Origin: Shewanella inventionis
GTDB taxonomy: Bacteria > Pseudomonadota > Gammaproteobacteria > Enterobacterales > Shewanellaceae
Reading direction: 5' to 3'
DNA: 64,000 nucleotides
NCBI RefSeq assembly: GCF_014641855.1
Contig: NZ_BMII01000030.1
Coordinates: forward strand, 1-64,000
Shown here piece by piece: positions 1 to 10,249 of this stretch. The position numbers and the translations under genes are program-made. The notes beneath the pieces were generated by a model, which had not been told where the DNA came from, ran no database searches, and was given only the letters and a program-made list of their open reading frames with translations. The number at the start of each line of letters is the position of its first letter. Positions within the stretch are counted from its first letter, which is position 1.

Positions 1-98
1 AACGCATTCGGGCATCTGCTGTTTGCTTGGATAGCCTGATTAATTCGAAACTGGTGTGTTGTTTCATTGCTAAAAAAGGTGAGTAACGGATATAGCAA

Positions 99-1004
99 TT
101 AGATCACATTTTTTCGCGGAATGGTATAATTGACCACGCAGGCGGCCGCCCGACTATTGTGAAAATCGTAAAGCACGATATTGGGGGTAGGATGGTTTGG
201 CTCAGGTGAATCTCGACCTGAGCAATACACCCACATGTAGCTGTTCACCTTATCGGATTTCACCACCTTTAATGGCGTTTCATCGGCAAACAACGTGGGC
301 TGCGTTAACAGCTCGGCTTTAAGCCGTTCCACCAGTGGTGCAAACAGTGTGGCGGATTTGTCTAACCAGCTGCTCATGGTCTGGCGACTGAGCTCAATAC
401 CGTATTGCTTGAACATCGCTTCCTGGCGATAAAGCGGTAACCCGTATTGGTATTTACTGGTGATAAGCTGACTGAGCAAACTGCTCGTTGCAATGCCTTT
501 GTTGATAGGCATTGCAGGCATTGAGGCTTGCTTTATCGGCGTATTCGTCGAGGATTTATCACAGTGACGGCACGCGTATTTAGGCCGAATGTGCTCAATG
601 ACTTTTATTTGCGCTGGAATAAACTCAAGCTTTTCTGACTTATCTTCACCCATTTTATGTAGCTCACCGCCACAACAATCACAGGTTTTATCTTCAATTT
701 CGTGGATAACTTGCTCACGGGGTAAGTCTTTTGGCAGTGGCTTACGCACCGGTTTTTTGCGGGTATAGCTAATGGATTGTTGCTCAGCCTCAACGGCCTC
801 AATAATCTCTTCCACTTCATTGAATAACTCGCCTTGCCCTACAAAGCCTTCAGCACTTTTGCCAAATTGTTTTTGTTGGGCCAGACGCCAGCGTTCTTCT
901 AGCGCAGCGATTTGCGCATCTTTTTGTAAAGATAATTGCCGCTCATTTTCGAGCAGTTTTTCCAGTTCAGCAATGCGCTGTTGAAGGGCGAGTACATTTT
1001 TCAT
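99..1004 (-). pseudogene. tnpC: IS66 transposase TnpC, C-terminally truncated
   Basis: The first 290 or so residues match IS66 TnpC: an N-terminal coiled coil (about 1-40), a zinc-finger-like segment with CDCCGG (about 110) and CRHCDK (about 147), and the start of the DDE domain with FADET (first catalytic Asp, about 240). Family members are about 500 residues; this one stops at 301 after the SRAAACVVNY region, so the second Asp and the Glu are missing. It cannot be an active transposase. It lies downstream of tnpB with an 80-bp gap. Confidence 0.85.
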
Positions 1005-1084
1005 GACGCCTATTTTAAGGCGTAACCAGCGGGTTTCCAGTGCTAAATGAACATCCTTTGATGATCATCAATCGATCGCAAATA

Positions 1085-1435
1085 TTAAAGTAATTGCTTA
1101 CCTGCTATATCAATTTTACTGTGGCCAATGACATCATACCCCCCTAATAACCAGTGTAATTGTTGCTCGGTTAATGTCATGGTGGGTGACATGAGTTTGG
1201 GCCATTTGAACTTATGCTTGTCTAATCGCTTATACCACAGGGCAAAGCCGGTATTATCCCAATAAAGCAATTTGAGTTTGTCACGGCCTTTATTACAAAA
1301 GACAAATAGCGCACCACTGAGCACTGGGAGTTCAAGCTCTGCTTCCACTAAGGCGGCTAATCCATTAATCGATTTACGAAAATCGACCACATCGGCACAT
1401 AAATAAACGGTGGGCACATCAACAAACATCTTCAT
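1085..1435 (-). CDS. tnpB: IS66 family accessory protein TnpB
   Basis: This 116-residue protein is typical IS66 Orf2/TnpB, with the DMRKSINGL-like block (here DFRKSINGLAALVE, about residues 17-30) and the FVFCNKGRDKLKLLYWD motif, one residue off the usual RRDRLK form. It is needed for IS66 transposition by an unknown mechanism. Its start overlaps the end of tnpA by 4 bp (ATGA), pointing to translational coupling. Full length and apparently intact, but its element lacks a complete tnpC. Confidence 0.93.
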   Translation of the reverse strand: MKMFVDVPTVYLCADVVDFRKSINGLAALVEAELELPVLSGALFVFCNKGRDKLKLLYWDNTGFALWYKRLDKHKFKWPKLMSPTMTLTEQQLHWLLGGYDVIGHSKIDIAGKQLL

Positions 1436-1788
1436 GCCATTAGCCCTTTAATAATGGTAACGATATCGGTCGTTGCTAAATTGGCAGGAAGCATGAGCTG
1501 GCCTGTGCGGGTATCATACTGCAGTGCATTTTGATGAGTGTACTCGCAGACGTCAGTGGTGGTTTGTTTTAGTTGAATAAAGCGTGATGATGTAGCGCGC
1601 TTTGGTAAGGTTATTTTTTGCTGGTTCTCAGCCTGTAAAGCACGTTGTTTATAATAAGTGGTAATCGAGACATTATGATGTTGGCAGAATTCAACATTAG
1701 TGCCTTTGAAATTGCTACGCTGCTGAAGTAACCCTAGCCACTGTGCCGCTGTTCTGTATGTTTTCATCACCTGCTCCAAATTTATCAT
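1432..1788 (-). CDS. tnpA: IS66 family accessory protein TnpA
   Basis: This 118-residue protein is the first IS66 gene, a small HTH protein. The segment WLGLLQQRSNFKGTNVEFCQ followed by HHNVSITTYYKQR is the expected helix-turn-helix. It starts about 60 bp inside the right end of the element and overlaps tnpB by 4 bp. Family members are called TnpA or IS66 insertion sequence element accessory protein. No catalytic residues are expected. Confidence 0.88.
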   Translation of the reverse strand: MINLEQVMKTYRTAAQWLGLLQQRSNFKGTNVEFCQHHNVSITTYYKQRALQAENQQKITLPKRATSSRFIQLKQTTTDVCEYTHQNALQYDTRTGQLMLPANLATTDIVTIIKGLMA

Positions 1789-1864
1789 TGAGCAGGTATT
1801 TTCAAATAGGCAGATTAATGATGCGAGGTGTGGTTTGCTAGACGGTTACGAAAAGACTAAAGAT

Positions 1865-1966
1865 AGAGCGGTAGTTCTGTTGGTTAAGGCTTTTTAATAG
1901 AGATAGCGGCCTGTCACGCCGGGGGTCGCGGGTTCACTCTTATTGCAAGCAACGTCCGCTCCGCCA
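1865..1966 (+). pseudogene. tRNA-Asp-like sequence, copy 1 (disrupted)
   Basis: The core of bacterial tRNA-Asp(GTC) is recognisable. AGAGCGG is the 5' acceptor, followed by a GTAGTTC-GTTGGTTA D-arm and the anticodon arm CGGCCTGTCACGCCGG with anticodon GTC at 1913-1915. The 5' half of the T-arm (GCGGGTTC) and the 3' acceptor CCGCTCC plus GCCA follow. About 12 extra bases interrupt the D-loop and about 18 unrelated bases replace the 3' half of the T-arm, so a normal cloverleaf cannot form. A terminator follows directly. Possibly a tRNA relic or a processed tRNA-like RNA. Confidence 0.75.
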
Positions 1967-1975
1967 GCTTAAGAT

Positions 1976-2007
1976 AAAGGCCTTTGCAGCAATGCAAAGG
2001 CCTTTTT
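1976..2007 (+). terminator. Rho-independent terminator after tRNA-like copy 1
   Basis: The arms AAAGGCCTTTGCA and TGCAAAGGCCTTT form a 13-bp perfect stem with a 4-base loop (GCAA), followed by a T run. It lies 9 bases after the CCA end of the first tRNA-Asp-like sequence, the usual arrangement downstream of a tRNA or rRNA operon. Confidence 0.85.
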
Positions 2008-2038
2008 CGTATTTAACACGGGCGAAAAGACTAAAGAT

Positions 2039-2141
2039 AAAGCGGTAGTTCAGTTGGTTAAGGCTTTATATTAGAGATACCGGCCTGTCACGCTGGTGAG
2101 GCGCTGGTTCACTCTTGCAGCTATTAGCATTAGCTCTGCCA
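2039..2141 (+). pseudogene. tRNA-Asp-like sequence, copy 2 (disrupted)
   Basis: This is a second diverged copy about 174 bp after the first. It has AGCGGTAGTTCAGTTGGTTA, the same D-loop insertion (AGGCTTTATATTAGAGATA against AGGCTTTTTAATAGAGATA in copy 1), and anticodon arm CCGGCCTGTCACGCTGG with GTC at 2087-2089. The T-arm is damaged and the 3' end is GCTCTGCCA. Its anticodon stem still pairs, but the acceptor does not pair with the 3' end. The 17-base leader CGAAAAGACTAAAGATA precedes both copies, so the unit was duplicated after the insertion arose. The rest up to 2360 is AT-rich with no gene seen. Confidence 0.7.
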
Positions 2142-2367
2142 AATACATCTTCATTTAAAAGAAGGTTGTTTGTATCTGAAATTTAAAAGTCATTAATAAG
2201 TTCAATGTGCGTTTTTACAAATATTGATGAGATGGCCAATTTATGTTGGATAGTTGTAATCCATTCATTTAGCTAAGCGTTATTTTAATCCAAATCGATC
2301 TATTTTCTTGCCATTCTTATATCGCTCCCCTAACTTAAGTGCCAATTGATTGGGATAAGGAATGACA

Positions 2368-3642
2368 ATGAAGTTAGAAATGATTTGCACAGGCGAAGAA
2401 GTGCTTTCTGGCCAGATAGTTGATACCAATGCTGCCTGGGTTGCTAATACCTTAATGGAGTTGGGTATAGAGATGCAGCATAGAGTAACGGTTGGTGACC
2501 GCCTTGATGATCTTATCGCTGTATTTAAAGAGCGCAGTAAGCATGCTGATGTGATTATTGTTAATGGTGGTTTGGGGCCAACCAGTGATGATATGTCTGC
2601 ATTAGCAATGGCAAAAGCGAAAGGTGAAGAGCTTGTTGAAAATACTCAATGGCGTGAACATTTAGAAGATTGGTTTGCGCGCAATAACCGTGTGATGGCT
2701 AAAAGTAATTTAAAACAAGCATGGTTACCAGCATCTGCTGTGATGGTCGATAATCCTGTTGGTACAGCCTGCGGTTTTAGAGTAAAGCTCAATAATGCGT
2801 GGCTGTTTTTCACACCTGGTGTACCTTTTGAATTAAAACAGATGATTAGGGAGCAATTTATCCCTTTTATTAGTGAAGAATTTGGTGTTCAACAAAAGTC
2901 AGCTTTAGAAAAACTGCTCACAATAGGTCATGGAGAGTCATCTCTAGCAGATACCTTGTCTGATATAACGTTACCCGAAGGGATTGAGTTGGGCTATCGG
3001 TCTTCAATGCCACATATAGAGATTAAGATTTTTGCCCGTGGTGATAAAGCGATACGTCAACTTCAGGATGTTACTCGACAGGTTAAAGGCGTTCTGGGTA
3101 CGGCTGTTGTAGCCGAGAATCGCCCAACACTGGCTGCCGAAATACACCATAGATTATATCAGTCTGGTTTCAGCCTTAGTGTGGCTGAATCTTGTACTGG
3201 TGGCATGATCACCAGTCAACTGATTGATTTTGCAGGAAGCTCATCATATTTGCATCATGGTTTAGTGACCTACAGTAATGAGTCTAAAGTGAAAGTGCTT
3301 GGCGTTAATCCACAGATTTTAGATGATCATGGTGCAGTGTCGATCCCTACTGTTGAAGCGATGGCGCAAGGTATTCGAGGCATTTTAGACAGTGATTTTG
3401 CATTAGCGACTAGTGGTATTGCTGGCCCTGATGGTGGTACTGATGATAAACCGGTCGGAACGGTTGCAATTGCATTAGCGACTAAACATGGCGTGTATAG
3501 CCAGATGGTGAAACTACCCAAACGCTCACGCCAACTAGTTAGAAGTATGAGCACAGCAATAGCTTACGATATGCTTCGTCGTGCATTACTAGAAGAAGCC
3601 GTTATTGTCGATTACCCATCAATTCCACGATTTGCCAAATAA
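2368..3642 (+). CDS. cinA: CinA family protein (nicotinamide-nucleotide amidase / MoCF domain)
   Basis: Two domains are visible. An N-terminal MoCF-type domain begins [19 protein letters not shown] and contains [10 protein letters not shown] (about 70). A C-terminal CinA/PncC amidase domain contains [15 protein letters not shown] (about 272) and [11 protein letters not shown] (about 348). The family deamidates nicotinamide mononucleotide in pyridine-nucleotide salvage; the N-terminal domain may act as a pyrophosphatase. ATG 2368 is preferred over 2362 because the AAGG at 2357-2360 then lies 7 bases upstream. About 424 residues, the usual length. Confidence 0.93.
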   Translation: MKLEMICTGEEVLSGQIVDTNAAWVANTLMELGIEMQHRVTVGDRLDDLIAVFKERSKHADVIIVNGGLGPTSDDMSALAMAKAKGEELVENTQWREHLEDWFARNNRVMAKSNLKQAWLPASAVMVDNPVGTACGFRVKLNNAWLFFTPGVPFELKQMIREQFIPFISEEFGVQQKSALEKLLTIGHGESSLADTLSDITLPEGIELGYRSSMPHIEIKIFARGDKAIRQLQDVTRQVKGVLGTAVVAENRPTLAAEIHHRLYQSGFSLSVAESCTGGMITSQLIDFAGSSSYLHHGLVTYSNESKVKVLGVNPQILDDHGAVSIPTVEAMAQGIRGILDSDFALATSGIAGPDGGTDDKPVGTVAIALATKHGVYSQMVKLPKRSRQLVRSMSTAIAYDMLRRALLEEAVIVDYPSIPRFAK

Positions 3643-3650
3643 GTTTCATT

Positions 3651-3681
3651 TAGCTTGCTTACTCTTAAAGTAGGCAAGCTA
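3651..3681. terminator. Shared bidirectional terminator
   Basis: The arms TAGCTTGCTTAC and GTAGGCAAGCTA pair over 12 positions with one G-T wobble around a 7-base loop. The hairpin sits between the convergent ends of cinA and the DUF2339 gene and overlaps the last bases of the latter. Confidence 0.7.
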
Positions 3682-6600
3682 TATCGTAACGCTATCAGTT
3701 AACTGCCTATTTTTTGCTTTTTGATAAAAGTAAGCCACAGTCAGTAAAATTACCCCGATTAACATAAACGCAACTATTTTTTGTATTAGTTCAAAAGATG
3801 CCATATCAACAAAAATGACTTTGATACATGCAAAAGCAAACAACAAGGTTGCTAATCTAATCAGGCTTGCTTGATGAGGTCGTAAGCTGATAAACATGAC
3901 GACACTGGCGTGCACGACTAATAAAACTGCGCTCATCGGTGCTGCAATACTTTTGTTGAATTGGTAACTCCAAAGCACATAGCTGGTGACTAATAACGCA
4001 TGCCATGCCCACGTTAGATATACACGAGAGATAATTTTACTGTGCACCCTAATGCCCAATCTAGGTTTGAGTAAGTATCTTGCGAGTAGTGCTAATACTC
4101 CCAATTCGGCTACATTAATGAGCATGTTATTGAGGTTAAAAGCTAACTGGGTTTCTGTGTGAAAAAAAATGGGTAAGATGCTACAGGCGTAAATAGCCGC
4201 ATACGCAAGGCTGTAACCTGGTGCTAATGCTTGTTTAAAATGCTGCCCGATACGTGTATCTCGTTCGCTAATCACACTGAAATATCCACATAAGACTAAC
4301 GCAGTGATAGCCCACGAGGGATAAACTAGACTAGTGAGGGTTTGGCTTAATACTGCGATGACCAGGGCCATATAATATGGCGCAATATGCCATTGTAGCG
4401 AAGTAGCTAGTTGCCACTTTTTTGATAACTGAACATAGCGCCAGCTTATAAACCCAATAAATAACAAACCAAGAACTAATGCGATAAATCCTTGCCATAG
4501 TTCTGCTAAACACATTGCCGTAGTAATCATGATTGCTAACACAGTCAGTATTTGCGTTTCATAGCGAAGACTCTTGTGATTAACAAAGTAAGCTAATCCT
4601 AGGCTTACTAGGCTGCTACACCATAATGCAATAGCTATATAGTCAGGATAACTCCGCATGATTTTAGGTAATAACAGTAATGGTAACGCCAAATAACAAA
4701 GCAATTGAGCATAATATGCAAAGCGGATTAATTTGGCATTAACATAATATTTTTTGTACCAATAATAAGCGAGTAACAGTCCAATAAATAGCTCAATACG
4801 AGCTAATTTAGCGTTCATCGCTTGGTCTGTAAAACTCAAGCTATTGGCATCTACCATCCCTACAATCACTAATCCTAGTAGAGGAATTTGCACTAACCAA
4901 GCTAATACTTCGCTAAAGCGTAGCGTGTGTTTAGCGCTCATGTAAATCAGTAATAGGCTAATCAAGGGTAGGGTGTTTAACCAATACTCATCAGAGACAA
5001 AATAACAAATAACTAAGATAGTTACTGAGTAAAGCACACCAAGCAGCTCGCGAATAAAGTGAACAGCTAGGCGATCAAACTTCATTAAATCAATTTGATA
5101 CTGACTAATAAGCTTTTGAGCCATAAACGTCAGTGCGCAAGTGAGTAACATCGATAGGCTTAGTAATGCCTGATAACTTAATATACTTTGCTGTGGGTAA
5201 TGTGATTGTGTTAGTACATCGAGCAGATTAATAAAGCTGCTGATAATACCTAACACTAACAGCACATAAGCTTCAGCTCTAATTGGACTAAATCGGTGTT
5301 TGCAGCCTATCCACAGTAACAATAATCCCTCTAACAACAGCACGAGTCCCATCAGTTCAGCACTGAGTAAAAAGAGTGCAGCAAAGCCGGCAAAGCTACC
5401 TGCAAAAGCAAGTGCTAGAGCGCTGATGTCTTTGTCGCGTTTTAAGGCCCAATACAATAACGTACATAAAAGCGCATTTACCGCAAATAACTCACCCGCA
5501 AAACGGCTCCACTCTGTCAGTGTGTAAAGGATAAATATCATGAGTGCGACAGGCACCGCGAGTAAACGTGGTGTCAGTGACGACTTAATGACAAATAATA
5601 AGCTGGCAATACTGTAGAGATAAAATAACCCGTTAATCGCGACTAATGTCAGGGCTATTTGCCAGTCAATTGAATCAAATGGTAATAGAATAAACACACT
5701 AAGCACTTGGATACAGGCAATATGCAGTAGAGCGGTCACTTCAACTAAAATTGGCCAGGCTAACTTATGGCTTTGTACCATAGAGCAAATGCCAATAAGT
5801 AATAAGTAAGGTAAATAGAGTAATGGAGCTTGCCCGCCATCGAGCAACATTAATGGCGCCAACGATCCGCCTAATAAGGCGATAATTGCAACCACTTTGG
5901 TGTCGAGTTTAAATGACAAACCATAACCGAGTAAGGTATTAAGCAGTAATAAGCCAAAGCAAGCAGTGTCAGGAATAAGGTTGAAATAAGGCCCGAGGAA
6001 ATACAAACACAAGTAGTTAAGAATAAGCCCAAGACCCACTAGCCCTGAACCAAAATCTTCCATTCCAGCGCGTTTATGTCGAATAAAAATACCGCCAGCA
6101 ATAATACTGTTAGCTACACCAAGCCCAAATAAGGCTTTAGCTAATTCTGACAACCAATTGTTAATTGAAAATTGTAATAAGTAGCCAAAGCCTAGGGTAA
6201 GAGTGATGATCCCTGCTACGGTCATCAAAAATACAGGGCCTAAGCCTTTTGCTTGGTAGTGTTGATAGAATTGCTTTGCTTGATCGGTTAACCCAGAAAG
6301 AGGTGCAAGTGCAGATGCGCTAAATTCACCAATAGCGTTGGCTAATTGTGAAATCATTGCGCTGAGTGCGCTTTGTCTTGCCGGTGAATTAATCGGTTGT
6401 ATGGATTGGGGTGTTGTTATGGATGCTGTTGATACTGAGTCATTGACGTTGGCAGTTTGTCGTTCCCAGGCAGAAGTCGAATATTGAGGTTTATCGGCAA
6501 CAATACTGCTGGCTAAATCGATTGGAGAGCTTTCATGCACTGGATTGAGTAAATTATTGGCTAAGTTACTTGGTTGTTCATTGCTAGTTTGCGCTTGTAC

Positions 6601-6735
6601 TTGCTGGGTTAAAGCATCAAGTTGCTGGCTGAATTTAGCAAGCTGCTGCATGACATCAGCTTGCTGCTGATCTTGCTGCGAGATTAACTCAGCCAGCTGA
6701 GCTTTTAACTTAGTGACGTCATCCATTAACGGCAT
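3679..6735 (-). CDS. DUF2339 polytopic membrane protein
   Basis: This 1018-residue protein begins with a coiled-coil region (about 1-55, rich in Gln/Leu heptads such as LAELISQQDQQQ). A Ser/Asn/Pro linker to about 140 follows, then a very long run of hydrophobic segments to the C-terminus, well over twenty. This is the architecture of DUF2339 inner-membrane proteins of unknown function in Shewanella, Pseudomonas and relatives. GGGA about 7 bases before ATG 6735 supports the start. It is a single gene with its own upstream spacer and convergent with cinA. Function is not known. Confidence 0.85.
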   Translation of the reverse strand: MPLMDDVTKLKAQLAELISQQDQQQADVMQQLAKFSQQLDALTQQVQAQTSNEQPSNLANNLLNPVHESSPIDLASSIVADKPQYSTSAWERQTANVNDSVSTASITTPQSIQPINSPARQSALSAMISQLANAIGEFSASALAPLSGLTDQAKQFYQHYQAKGLGPVFLMTVAGIITLTLGFGYLLQFSINNWLSELAKALFGLGVANSIIAGGIFIRHKRAGMEDFGSGLVGLGLILNYLCLYFLGPYFNLIPDTACFGLLLLNTLLGYGLSFKLDTKVVAIIALLGGSLAPLMLLDGGQAPLLYLPYLLLIGICSMVQSHKLAWPILVEVTALLHIACIQVLSVFILLPFDSIDWQIALTLVAINGLFYLYSIASLLFVIKSSLTPRLLAVPVALMIFILYTLTEWSRFAGELFAVNALLCTLLYWALKRDKDISALALAFAGSFAGFAALFLLSAELMGLVLLLEGLLLLWIGCKHRFSPIRAEAYVLLVLGIISSFINLLDVLTQSHYPQQSILSYQALLSLSMLLTCALTFMAQKLISQYQIDLMKFDRLAVHFIRELLGVLYSVTILVICYFVSDEYWLNTLPLISLLLIYMSAKHTLRFSEVLAWLVQIPLLGLVIVGMVDANSLSFTDQAMNAKLARIELFIGLLLAYYWYKKYYVNAKLIRFAYYAQLLCYLALPLLLLPKIMRSYPDYIAIALWCSSLVSLGLAYFVNHKSLRYETQILTVLAIMITTAMCLAELWQGFIALVLGLLFIGFISWRYVQLSKKWQLATSLQWHIAPYYMALVIAVLSQTLTSLVYPSWAITALVLCGYFSVISERDTRIGQHFKQALAPGYSLAYAAIYACSILPIFFHTETQLAFNLNNMLINVAELGVLALLARYLLKPRLGIRVHSKIISRVYLTWAWHALLVTSYVLWSYQFNKSIAAPMSAVLLVVHASVVMFISLRPHQASLIRLATLLFAFACIKVIFVDMASFELIQKIVAFMLIGVILLTVAYFYQKAKNRQLTDSVTI

Positions 6736-6861
6736 TATTTATCCCATGATTATTGAGCAGTTCCAATATTGCCAAATGATTGTACGTGGTTCTAATTGAT
6801 TAGGAAATGTTCAGTTTTTGATAGTTGGAATAAATATGAAAGATTTCAAAAGATTCTGCGC

Positions 6862-6888
6862 AATAAAAAGCACCTCGAAAGGTGCTTT
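6862..6888 (-). terminator. Rho-independent terminator of ppc-lipoprotein operon
   Basis: On the minus strand AAAGCACCT, a TTCG loop and AGGTGCTTT form a 9-bp stem followed by further T residues. It lies just after the stop of the DUF1439 lipoprotein gene. Confidence 0.8.
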
Positions 6889-6911
6889 ATTAAAACTAAA
6901 AAATTAAAGCG

Positions 6912-7451
6912 TTAAAACTTAACCACTAATTTACCTTGCTGAACCGCAATCTCTTTAGTCATCTTGGCCATTAATGCTTGATTACTGTCGCGAGTGTCTA
7001 AGGTGTACACCGGCTGGGTTTCAAGGTAATTACGTAAAAACCCCATTAATTGCGGTGTTGCCTGACTAATATAGCGTTCAATATCGACCGGCTCTGACTC
7101 AATTTTGACTAAGTCTAGCTGGCGCAGATAAATGCTTTTAGTTTCGCTGTCGTACCAAGGTACCGCCTCAAACGTGGTTTTCAACTTAGCATGGATCGGC
7201 ATCAGTGGGTTGTTAACGGTTATCATGGTAGCGGCTGTCACCGCCATGGTATTTGGTTTTGCACCAAGTACCACTTGCATGTCATTTAGCTTAAGTGACA
7301 CACCAATTAACTTGTTCCCCTGCTTTACTTCAAAATGCATGTCGTTGTTAAGGTATTGCTCGATTTCAGACTCGGTAATACTGTACTGACTGGCACAGCC
7401 AGTCAGTAACAACAATAATCCAAGTCCGAGGCTTTTAACCAAGGTTATCAT
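6912..7451 (-). CDS. DUF1439 (YceB-like) lipoprotein
   Basis: This 179-residue protein has a lipoprotein signal with lipobox LTGC at residues 16-19, so the mature N-terminal Cys is residue 19. The body resembles the DUF1439/YceB family, a small SMP-like fold of unknown role, with blocks such as [14 protein letters not shown]. Its ATG overlaps the end of ppc by 4 bp (7448-7451), so the two are probably one transcription unit ending at the terminator near 6870. No functional link to ppc is established. Confidence 0.8.
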   Translation of the reverse strand: MITLVKSLGLGLLLLLTGCASQYSITESEIEQYLNNDMHFEVKQGNKLIGVSLKLNDMQVVLGAKPNTMAVTAATMITVNNPLMPIHAKLKTTFEAVPWYDSETKSIYLRQLDLVKIESEPVDIERYISQATPQLMGFLRNYLETQPVYTLDTRDSNQALMAKMTKEIAVQQGKLVVKF

Positions 7452-10096
7452 CCAGTGTTTCTCATTCCTGCTGCAACGCCGGCAATGGTCAGCATAAGCG
7501 CTAGCTGAACAGATGCAGACGGTTCCACTTCTTTACGCGTACGGGCTAATAGCTCGGTTTGTAAAAAGTTTAATGGGTCTATGTAAGGGTTGCGCAGTTT
7601 AACAGATTCGCGGTTCCATGGGGTGTGCGACATTAACTCGGTTGCTTGAGTGAGCGATAATACAGCATCAATACCCAATTGGAGGCGTTGACGCAGCTTT
7701 TCACCCAAATGATGCAACTCTGGTTTTACTAAGCATGACTCATAGTATTTAGCGAGATTAGGCTCTGCTTTGGTGTAAACCATTTCTAGCATTGAAATAC
7801 GGGTTTCGAAGAATGGCCATTGGTCTTCCATTTCACGAAGTAGTTCAAGCTCGCCGCGTTCTGCCGCATCTTGTAATGCTTCACCAGCACCTAACCAGGC
7901 TGGCAACATTAAGCGGTTTTGCGACCAGGCAAAAATCCATGGAATAGCACGCAAACTTTCAATGCCACCATCAACTTTACGCTTGGCAGGGCGACTACCT
8001 AATGGCAGCTTGCCTAGCTCAACCTCTGGGGTCGCCGCGCGGAAATAAGGCACAAAATCAGGCTCTTCGCGCACAATGCCACGGTAATGTTGAACTGATT
8101 CTTCAGCAATACGTTGCATACATTCGCGCCAGGCTTTTTTAGGCTCAGGAGGAGGTAATAATGTGGCCTCCATTACTGCTGATGTATACAGCGCTAAGCT
8201 TTGTACGGCTAATTTTGGCAAGCCAAACTTAAAGCGGATCATCTCGCCTTGTTCTGTAACACGAATGCGGCCATCAACTGACCCCGGTGGTTGCGATAAA
8301 ATGGCCTTATGAGCAGGTCCGCCGCCACGGCCAATAGAACCACCACGGCCATGGAATAACATCAGTTTAACGTCGGCCTTTTTACATACAGCCACCAATT
8401 GCTCTTGAGCACGATATTGCGCCCAAGCCGCTGCCATAACACCAGCGTCTTTAGCTGAGTCAGAGTAGCCAATCATCACCTCTTGCATGCCTTTGGTGTA
8501 ACCACGATACCAATCAATGTTCAGTAGCGCTGTCATACAGGCTGCTGCGCCCTCGAGATCGGCAAGGGTTTCGAATAATGGCACGACACGCATAGGGTTT
8601 GTGCAGCCAGCTTCTTTGAGCAGCAGCAGCACAGTGAGCACGTCAGAAGGCTTACTTGCCATCGAAATAACGTATGAGCCAAGTGCGTTAGCGGGTTGCT
8701 TCGCGACCAGGTTGCAGGTTCTCACCACTTCAGCAACGTCGTCAGTAGGCTTCCAATTGGTCGGGATTAATGGACGCTTGCTGGTTAACTCGCGTAATAA
8801 AAACGCTTGTTTTTCGTTTTCATCCCAGTGATTGTAATCTCCCATCCCGAGGTAGCGTGTTAATTCAGCAATGACGTCGCTATGGCGTGTTGCATCTTGA
8901 CGAATATCAAGGCGCAGCATGTGAATACCAAAACAGGCCAAACGGCGTAAAATATCTAACAATAAACCGTTAGCAATTAGCTTCATACCGCAGTCGGATA
9001 AGCTTTTATAAAGTAGCTCAAGCGGTTGCTGTAAATCAGACTTATGCCAAATTAATTCGTTGGTATCCGTGTCAGGATGTTTGCCTTCTAGGCGCGCATT
9101 AAGGTAGTCAATGGTGTTACGTAATTGACAACGTAACTTGCGCAATACATCGCGATACGGTTCTTTACTGTTATCGGTGAATGCCAATAACTCTTCGTTT
9201 GCTTGTTCCATAGACAGTTCGCCAAGTAAAGCGACAATGTCTTTTAAGTAAAGTCTTGCAGCGGCATGGCGATTTCGGTCGAGCACTTCTTGCGTTACTG
9301 TAGACGTTACGAAAGGGTTACCGTCGCGGTCGCCCCCCATCCAGCTTGAAAAGCGCACAGGAGATACATCAATGGGTAGCTGTTGACCGGTTTTTTGCTC
9401 AACTTGATCGTTAAGTTGGCGTAAAAAGTCAGGGATGGCTTGCCATAAAGAGGCTTCGATGGTGCTTAAACCCCAGCGGGCTTCATCTACTGGCGTTGGG
9501 CGCTCATTGCGAATTTCGTTAGTGTGCCAAATTTGTGCAATAAGTTGACGTAAACGGAGTGTACTTTGGCTGCGTTCACGATCTGTTAGTTGGCTGTTTT
9601 CTTGCTCGGTTAAACAATCAACTACAGCGGCATATTTTTGAATTAACGTTCGGCGCGATATTTCAGTTGGATGAGCCGTTAGCACCAAATCAATGTCTAG
9701 GTTTTTTAGGCATGCAATTACGTCTTTTTTATCTAAGTCAGTATCAAGCATACGCCCAAGTAGTTGCTCTACAGGGTCAGGTACGCATACCAATTCGTCG
9801 CAGTTGCGACTGATGGTGTGAAACTGTTCGGCGATATTGGCTAGGTTTAAAAATTGGTTAAATGCTTTTGCAAAAGGTACCAGTTCTTCGTCTGGTAAAG
9901 CAGTTAATAACGCCAACATTTGCTCGCGAGACGCTTCGTCACCTTGGCGAGATTTTTTCGCTAAAATTCGAATTTGTTCTACTTTTTCTAAAAATGCATC
10001 ACCTAAATGGTTTTGCATTGTCTCGCCTAATATCTGGCCTAAATGCCCCACATTTGATCGAAGTGACGCATACATATCTGCCGTTTGCTCTGCCAT
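7448..10096 (-). CDS. ppc: Phosphoenolpyruvate carboxylase
   Basis: It converts phosphoenolpyruvate and bicarbonate to oxaloacetate to refill the TCA cycle. Diagnostic motifs are [12 protein letters not shown] (catalytic His), [11 protein letters not shown], the substrate loop [14 protein letters not shown], and the C-terminal GMRNTG. The frame opens at 10129, but ATG 10096 is chosen: CGGGAGT lies just upstream and the protein then starts [16 protein letters not shown], as in relatives (882 residues). It sits next to the arginine genes, whose carbon skeleton derives from 2-oxoglutarate, as in other gammaproteobacteria. Confidence 0.98.
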   Translation of the reverse strand: MAEQTADMYASLRSNVGHLGQILGETMQNHLGDAFLEKVEQIRILAKKSRQGDEASREQMLALLTALPDEELVPFAKAFNQFLNLANIAEQFHTISRNCDELVCVPDPVEQLLGRMLDTDLDKKDVIACLKNLDIDLVLTAHPTEISRRTLIQKYAAVVDCLTEQENSQLTDRERSQSTLRLRQLIAQIWHTNEIRNERPTPVDEARWGLSTIEASLWQAIPDFLRQLNDQVEQKTGQQLPIDVSPVRFSSWMGGDRDGNPFVTSTVTQEVLDRNRHAAARLYLKDIVALLGELSMEQANEELLAFTDNSKEPYRDVLRKLRCQLRNTIDYLNARLEGKHPDTDTNELIWHKSDLQQPLELLYKSLSDCGMKLIANGLLLDILRRLACFGIHMLRLDIRQDATRHSDVIAELTRYLGMGDYNHWDENEKQAFLLRELTSKRPLIPTNWKPTDDVAEVVRTCNLVAKQPANALGSYVISMASKPSDVLTVLLLLKEAGCTNPMRVVPLFETLADLEGAAACMTALLNIDWYRGYTKGMQEVMIGYSDSAKDAGVMAAAWAQYRAQEQLVAVCKKADVKLMLFHGRGGSIGRGGGPAHKAILSQPPGSVDGRIRVTEQGEMIRFKFGLPKLAVQSLALYTSAVMEATLLPPPEPKKAWRECMQRIAEESVQHYRGIVREEPDFVPYFRAATPEVELGKLPLGSRPAKRKVDGGIESLRAIPWIFAWSQNRLMLPAWLGAGEALQDAAERGELELLREMEDQWPFFETRISMLEMVYTKAEPNLAKYYESCLVKPELHHLGEKLRQRLQLGIDAVLSLTQATELMSHTPWNRESVKLRNPYIDPLNFLQTELLARTRKEVEPSASVQLALMLTIAGVAAGMRNTG

Positions 10097-10249
10097 ACTT
10101 ACTCCCGAAAAAAAGAACGATCTTGCCAATATCTCTTACATCACAATACCCAGCGTATCTAATTTGGTCAATACACTGGTAGGGTGTTTTGTAATTTTAT
10201 TTCGTAAAAATATTACATTTCTCGTACATTGTTAACTCCAAACTAACAG

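Larger units (their letters stand above)
83..1849 (-). mobile_element. IS66-family insertion sequence remnant
   Basis: The element holds three minus-strand genes in IS66 order (tnpA, tnpB, tnpC). The end upstream of tnpA reads, on the minus strand, GTAACCGTCTAGCAAACC from 1849 inward, the GTAA-type terminus usual for IS66. At 83 a similar GTAACGGATATAGCAA is seen, which may be the other end. If so, most of the tnpC 3' half is deleted internally. The 8 bases outside each end (75-82 and 1850-1857) do not match, so no target duplication supports the left boundary. The right end is firm; the left end is tentative. Confidence 0.7.

Noticed and set aside
1865..2141. Functional tRNA-Asp genes
   Set aside because: Insertions in the D-loop and loss of the T-arm 3' strand prevent a standard cloverleaf.
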